Assembly: GCA_027577415.1 (NCBI GenBank)
Contig: JANBQS010000891.1
Location: 1 to 10,778 of the forward strand
Length of the DNA stretch: 10,778 nucleotides
Origin: Coemansia sp. RSA 922
Taxonomy: Eukaryota; Kickxellomycota; Kickxellomycetes; Kickxellales; Kickxellaceae
Reading direction: 5' to 3'
The position numbers and the translations under genes are program-made. Within the stretch, counting starts at the first letter, position 1, and each line of letters opens with the position of its first letter. The notes under the pieces were generated by a model. It worked only from the letters and a program-made list of their open reading frames with translations. It was not told the origin of the DNA and ran no database searches. This document shows, in pieces, positions 8,151 through 10,778 of this stretch.

Positions 8151-8158
8151 TATAAAAG
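8151..8158 (+). promoter_or_regulatory. TATA box (TATAAAAG) of the small acidic-protein gene
   Basis: Consensus TATAAAAG lies 116 nt before the ATG at 8267. Transcription would then start around 8180-8200, giving a leader of about 70-85 nt that is pyrimidine-rich and contains no upstream ATG. A GC-only 8-mer, GCGGCCGC (8167-8174), lies just after it in otherwise AT-rich DNA. A clean TATA box suggests regulated or strong expression. Confidence 0.6.
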
Positions 8159-8266
8159 GAGAGCAGGCGGCCGCTTTGTTTCTCAATTATTTTCCTTACA
8201 CTTACTTCCACCATTACAACTTGAACACGTAGCCACTTGAATTATCTATTATAGAAACAGATTAAC

Positions 8267-8584
8267 ATGACCCAAGTTCACTTGATTGACGCCCTCGACC
8301 ACTCTAAGCAGTTCTCTTGTAGAGACAATATTACGAGTATTCATAACAATACAGATATGGCAAAAAAAGCAAGTCCAGAATATGGTAATTATCCTGGTGA
8401 TGGATCTACTTATCAAACCTTTTTCTATAAGAGTCCCGAAATATGTGACGAGAACATTATCGATAGAACCGCCATTCTTACCAACGAAATTGAAATAGAG
8501 GTCGATGATTATTTTGAAACGACTAAAGTTAAAGTGTATGGCGCATATTACGCCTTTAAGTGGGTAAAGTCAAGCAATGAGTGA
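8267..8584 (+). CDS. Small acidic protein of unknown function (105 aa)
   Basis: I do not recognise this protein. It is 105 residues, net acidic (about 17 Asp/Glu against 10 Lys/Arg), with no signal peptide, membrane segment or cysteine pattern (two Cys only). The N-terminal half is polar and Asn/Ser/Tyr-rich; the C-terminal half is an alternating pattern (residues about 68-100, including EIEIEVDDYFETTKVKVYG) that would suit beta strands. Support for a real gene: a TATA box at 8151, an upstream-ATG-free leader, A at -3 of the start (AACATG), and no competing frame longer than 71 codons. The 3' end is uncertain. A GTAAAG at 8564-8569, in phase after Trp99, could act as a splice donor and replace the last six residues by downstream exons (see the intron entry). 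It could be a lineage-specific gene. Confidence 0.6.
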   Translation: MTQVHLIDALDHSKQFSCRDNITSIHNNTDMAKKASPEYGNYPGDGSTYQTFFYKSPEICDENIIDRTAILTNEIEIEVDDYFETTKVKVYGAYYAFKWVKSSNE

Positions 8585-9110
8585 TGGCATTTTTGTGGGT
8601 AATATCTTGTCAGCATACTATTTGCAGCTCCACTTGCCTAGGTAACCTACCCTCTTTCTTCTGAAGCAAATTATCTCTCGAGGCTGTTGCTTGCTCTCTA
8701 TTACGGTCCATTGCGTAAGTTTTTTTTTATGATATAGAATTTTTCTATACACATATAGCTTTACACAATATACCTTGTTTCAAGCATATGACACGCACTC
8801 TTAAATATTTACAGGTGCAAGCAGATAATAAATTAACGACGTTCAAGTAATGGCTGTAGATCAGTCCCTTTGATCTTCTGGTGCGTCTTCCAATAAGTTT
8901 GTTAGCGAGTAAGGTTTATGAGTGAATATAGTATAGTAAACAAGTGGATGTGGATAATAGCAAACTAAGGAACCTCGATCCCCATCTTGCGGAGAAGCGG
9001 GCCATATCTACTGGCCCACTCAGCAATCGCCGCAGCCACCTTTGGCCGCAGCTCAGCACGTCTCCAAACCTCCGTTGATTTCTTTTAGGAGATCTGCTGC
9101 GCAAAATCTA
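8585..9110. other. Intergenic region without a firm gene
   Basis: Besides the candidate intron (8715-8814), this stretch holds AT-rich sequence at 8800-8960 with no recognisable tRNA, snRNA or repeat, and a locally GC-richer segment at about 8970-9080. There a short minus-strand open frame (8965-9084) has protein-like composition but no start codon. A 6-bp inverted repeat, GGGCCA/TGGCCC with a 7-nt loop, lies at 8999-9017. I see no mobile element. Confidence 0.5.
8715..8814 (+). other. Candidate spliceosomal intron (100 nt) downstream of the small acidic-protein gene
   Basis: Donor GTAAGT at 8715-8720, branch-like CTTAAAT at about 8799-8805 and acceptor TTTACAG ending at 8814, with T-rich sequence between: a textbook fungal intron on the plus strand. 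All three frames of 8628-8714 contain stops, so a long upstream coding exon is excluded. Possibilities are a 3' UTR intron of the small gene, an intron of a non-coding transcript, or the last intron of a spliced form of the small gene. In that form, donor 8564 joins acceptor 8666, a 48-nt exon covers 8667-8714, and a final exon starting at 8815 ends in TAA at 8848-8850; all joins are in phase. Not proven. Confidence 0.45.
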
Positions 9111-9141
9111 ATGGCAAAAGAAGCAGATAAGAGAGCGATCA

Positions 9142-9188
9142 CTTTCCCTTTCTCTCCTTTCCAATCTCTACTTTTCCCTTCTTTTATT
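9142..9188 (+). promoter_or_regulatory. Pyrimidine-rich promoter tract upstream of the F-box-like gene
   Basis: Positions 9142-9188 are almost pure C/T on the plus strand, ending about 30 nt before the ATG at 9221. CT-rich tracts just upstream of the transcription start are common in fungal promoters. The position suggests a very short leader, which would leave out the 34-codon upstream frame at 9111-9215. The start context is AGCAATGAC (G at -3). Confidence 0.45.
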
Positions 9189-9220
9189 TATTTTGTACTC
9201 TCGGTCGCCATTTAAAAGCA

Positions 9221-10778
9221 ATGACTACTCCGTCGCCCTTCCAGTTTCTCCCGCTCCACGTCATTAAATTGATAGTCGACCATGTTGTGAGCAGCAGTCG
9301 CATGGAGTTTGATGAAGTTCGGACAGACTCTCAAAAGTACAAAGCGCTACTGGAACCACTGCTGCAGGTCAGCCACAACTTTCGCGCTATCGCACTCCCG
9401 CTCTACTGCAATTACTTTAAGATAAAGGTTTCACTATCCTCGCAAGATGCCCACGGAGTTTACCATTTATCGTCAAGCCACTCTGATCGCAATACATACA
9501 AGTACCTCGGCCACACGACGCACCACCTAGCCAAGAAGCTGGAGATTGAACTTGACGAGCGGGCCGTCTACTCTGGAATGGCATTGGAGGCGCTCTCACG
9601 CGCACCTTATGATGGCTGTGCGTTTCCGCTGGTTCGCAAAATTGCCCTTTCACTCGCCATGGAGAAGCTGGACGATGAGGACGAGGGCGTTGAGGTCGAT
9701 GTGTCGCGAGCTGAGGCCAACATTAGGGAATTTGTTGAGCGTATCAAGCAGATAGCGCCTACTGTCAGCGAGATTAGAGTGCAGCTGGGGGACTTTGAAC
9801 CTGAACCAACTGATAGTCTGGTTGGTTACCTGGCCTCTCAACTCTACCAGTCAGTTGGCCGCATTGATTATGACTACCAAATCGGTACTACGGCGCCCAT
9901 ATGGCAGCACTTGGATACGATCCGCAACCTGACGCATATCACATACACGTGTGCAGACAGCGACAAGGGCGTTTTGCAGTCGGTGCGGCAGAATGCGTCA
10001 ACTTTACAGGATCTGAGCTTCGAGTCAGAGTATAACTATGTTGACATATGTGGCATCATCCGAAACATCGACGGTAGCTACATAACGTATCCGTGCTTGG
10101 TCTCGTTGTATCTTTGGTGTCGAATAGATTTCGATGATCATGAGCGAGTGGTCTCACCTGACGTCGTGCCGTTCCCTAGGCTTCAACATTTAACGCTCAT
10201 GCCTGAATACCCATTTGGTGACGACGTAGTTTTTAGGGGCAACGCAAGCACACTCAAGTGCTTGGAGTTGGGTCTAACCAGTTCAACCGCCTCTCTGCTT
10301 CGTGGGTTTAACGTGTTTATGCCTGGCAGCCATCCCTTGCTTCGGCATGCGACTTTTGAGTTTTACGAAGGTGATGTATTGGATCTGTTCGCTACGCCCA
10401 TCGACTGCGCACAGTTTGTTCTCGGTATCGGGCCAAGATCGCATATAAGGTCTATCAGAATGAGTTATGTTTGCCAACCCCTATTGTCCGCATTCTCGTC
10501 GCATGGCGCTCATTCATGCATTCAAGAGCTCAAGCTATCCAATACACCGGGTCTCTGGGATATCTTTACTTTGGTCAAGTCGCTTCCGCTACTCACCGAT
10601 CTGCACACCTGTGCTCCAGCCATTGACAATTTTCCCTATGATACCACCAAGGAGGAGCTTTTGGTACATGTGATCTCAAACTATACCTTGGTGAGTGAAC
10701 ATCTCCGGTTCTGGCATATTGGTCATTCCAGTGGCGGATACGACAAGACTGCCTTGAGTGTTCTCTTATTGGCACTGG
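9221..10778 (+). CDS. F-box-like / leucine-rich-repeat protein of a Kickxellales-type expanded family, 3' partial
   Basis: From the ATG at 9221 the frame stays open for 519 codons to the window edge. The opening, MTTPSPFQFLPLHVIKLIVDHV followed by SSSRMEFDEVRTDSQKYKALLEPLLQVSHNFRAIALPLYC, has the shape of a divergent F-box: L-P-x-H-V-I at residues 10-15 and a helix around VSHNFRAIALPLY. The remainder carries irregular leucine-rich repeats, for example FPRLQHLTLMP (about 318-328), TLKCLELGLT (344-353) and IQELKLSNTPGLWDIF onward (from 434). I recognise this arrangement from large families of paralogous proteins in Coemansia genomes. By analogy with F-box/LRR proteins it could link Skp1-type ubiquitin ligases to substrates bound by the repeats; that role is inferred and the F-box is weak. 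No signal peptide. The C-terminus lies outside the window. GC content is moderate and codon use is unremarkable. Confidence 0.82.
   Translation, partial: MTTPSPFQFLPLHVIKLIVDHVVSSSRMEFDEVRTDSQKYKALLEPLLQVSHNFRAIALPLYCNYFKIKVSLSSQDAHGVYHLSSSHSDRNTYKYLGHTTHHLAKKLEIELDERAVYSGMALEALSRAPYDGCAFPLVRKIALSLAMEKLDDEDEGVEVDVSRAEANIREFVERIKQIAPTVSEIRVQLGDFEPEPTDSLVGYLASQLYQSVGRIDYDYQIGTTAPIWQHLDTIRNLTHITYTCADSDKGVLQSVRQNASTLQDLSFESEYNYVDICGIIRNIDGSYITYPCLVSLYLWCRIDFDDHERVVSPDVVPFPRLQHLTLMPEYPFGDDVVFRGNASTLKCLELGLTSSTASLLRGFNVFMPGSHPLLRHATFEFYEGDVLDLFATPIDCAQFVLGIGPRSHIRSIRMSYVCQPLLSAFSSHGAHSCIQELKLSNTPGLWDIFTLVKSLPLLTDLHTCAPAIDNFPYDTTKEELLVHVISNYTLVSEHLRFWHIGHSSGGYDKTALSVLLLAL

Noticed and set aside
8167..8174. 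GCGGCCGC as a cloning or vector scar
   Set aside because: Flanking sequence is continuous AT-rich genomic-type DNA with a promoter and gene in place; no vector-like sequence was seen.
8584..8665. 26-codon frame starting in the stop of the small gene (TGATG overlap)
   Set aside because: Too short, no composition or conservation argument; the overlap is likely chance.
8999..9017. Inverted repeat GGGCCA/TGGCCC as a hairpin or binding site
   Set aside because: Six-base arms with a seven-base loop occur by chance at this frequency; no context supports a function.
8585..9220. tRNA, 5S or snRNA gene in the gap
   Set aside because: No B-box-like GGTTCGANNCC or its complement, no cloverleaf and no clear snRNA landmarks were seen by eye.

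Overview
The window looks like nuclear DNA of an early-diverging fungus. Coding regions are compact and almost intron-free, and five gene neighbourhoods fit in 10.8 kb. The last gene has the N-terminal pattern of the F-box-like/leucine-rich protein family that I associate with Coemansia and other Kickxellales. That placement rests on recalled family features and not on a search.

Layout. (1) Positions 1-3091, plus strand: the C-terminal two thirds of an ABCC (MRP/Ycf1-type) full ABC transporter, entering from the left edge. It contains the end of the first membrane domain, NBD1, the second membrane domain and NBD2. The reading frame breaks once at about 1915-1949, splitting it into two open frames; every NBD motif on both sides is preserved. 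(2) Positions 3239-6466, minus strand: a complete 1075-residue RNA cytidine acetyltransferase (NAT10/Kre33/TmcA family). (3) Positions 6728-8062, plus strand: a complete tRNA (guanine10-N2)-methyltransferase catalytic subunit (Trm11), divergent from the acetyltransferase across about 260 bp of poly(A)/poly(T)-rich DNA. (4) Positions 8267-8584, plus strand: a 105-residue acidic protein of unknown function behind a clear TATA box. (5) Positions 8585-9220: 636 bp without a firm gene. It holds a good-looking spliceosomal intron (8715-8814), a short minus-strand stretch that may be a coding relic, and a pyrimidine-rich promoter. (6) Positions 9221 to the right edge, plus strand: an open frame of 519 codons without a stop, encoding the F-box-like/LRR protein and running off the window.

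How the genes relate. The divergent pair 2/3 is functionally coherent: both enzymes modify RNA, and both act on neighbouring positions of the tRNA D-arm (N4-acetylcytidine at position 12 in tRNA-Leu/Ser, N2-methylguanosine at position 10). The acetyltransferase also acts on 18S rRNA during small-subunit assembly. The ABC transporter, the small acidic protein and the F-box-like gene show no evident link to them.

I do not see a clearly new multi-gene system. The most useful leads are the frame break and family-specific insertion in the ABC transporter, the sharp GC island inside the acetyltransferase gene, the shared promoter of two RNA-modifying enzymes, and the orphan TATA-driven gene with an unresolved 3' structure.
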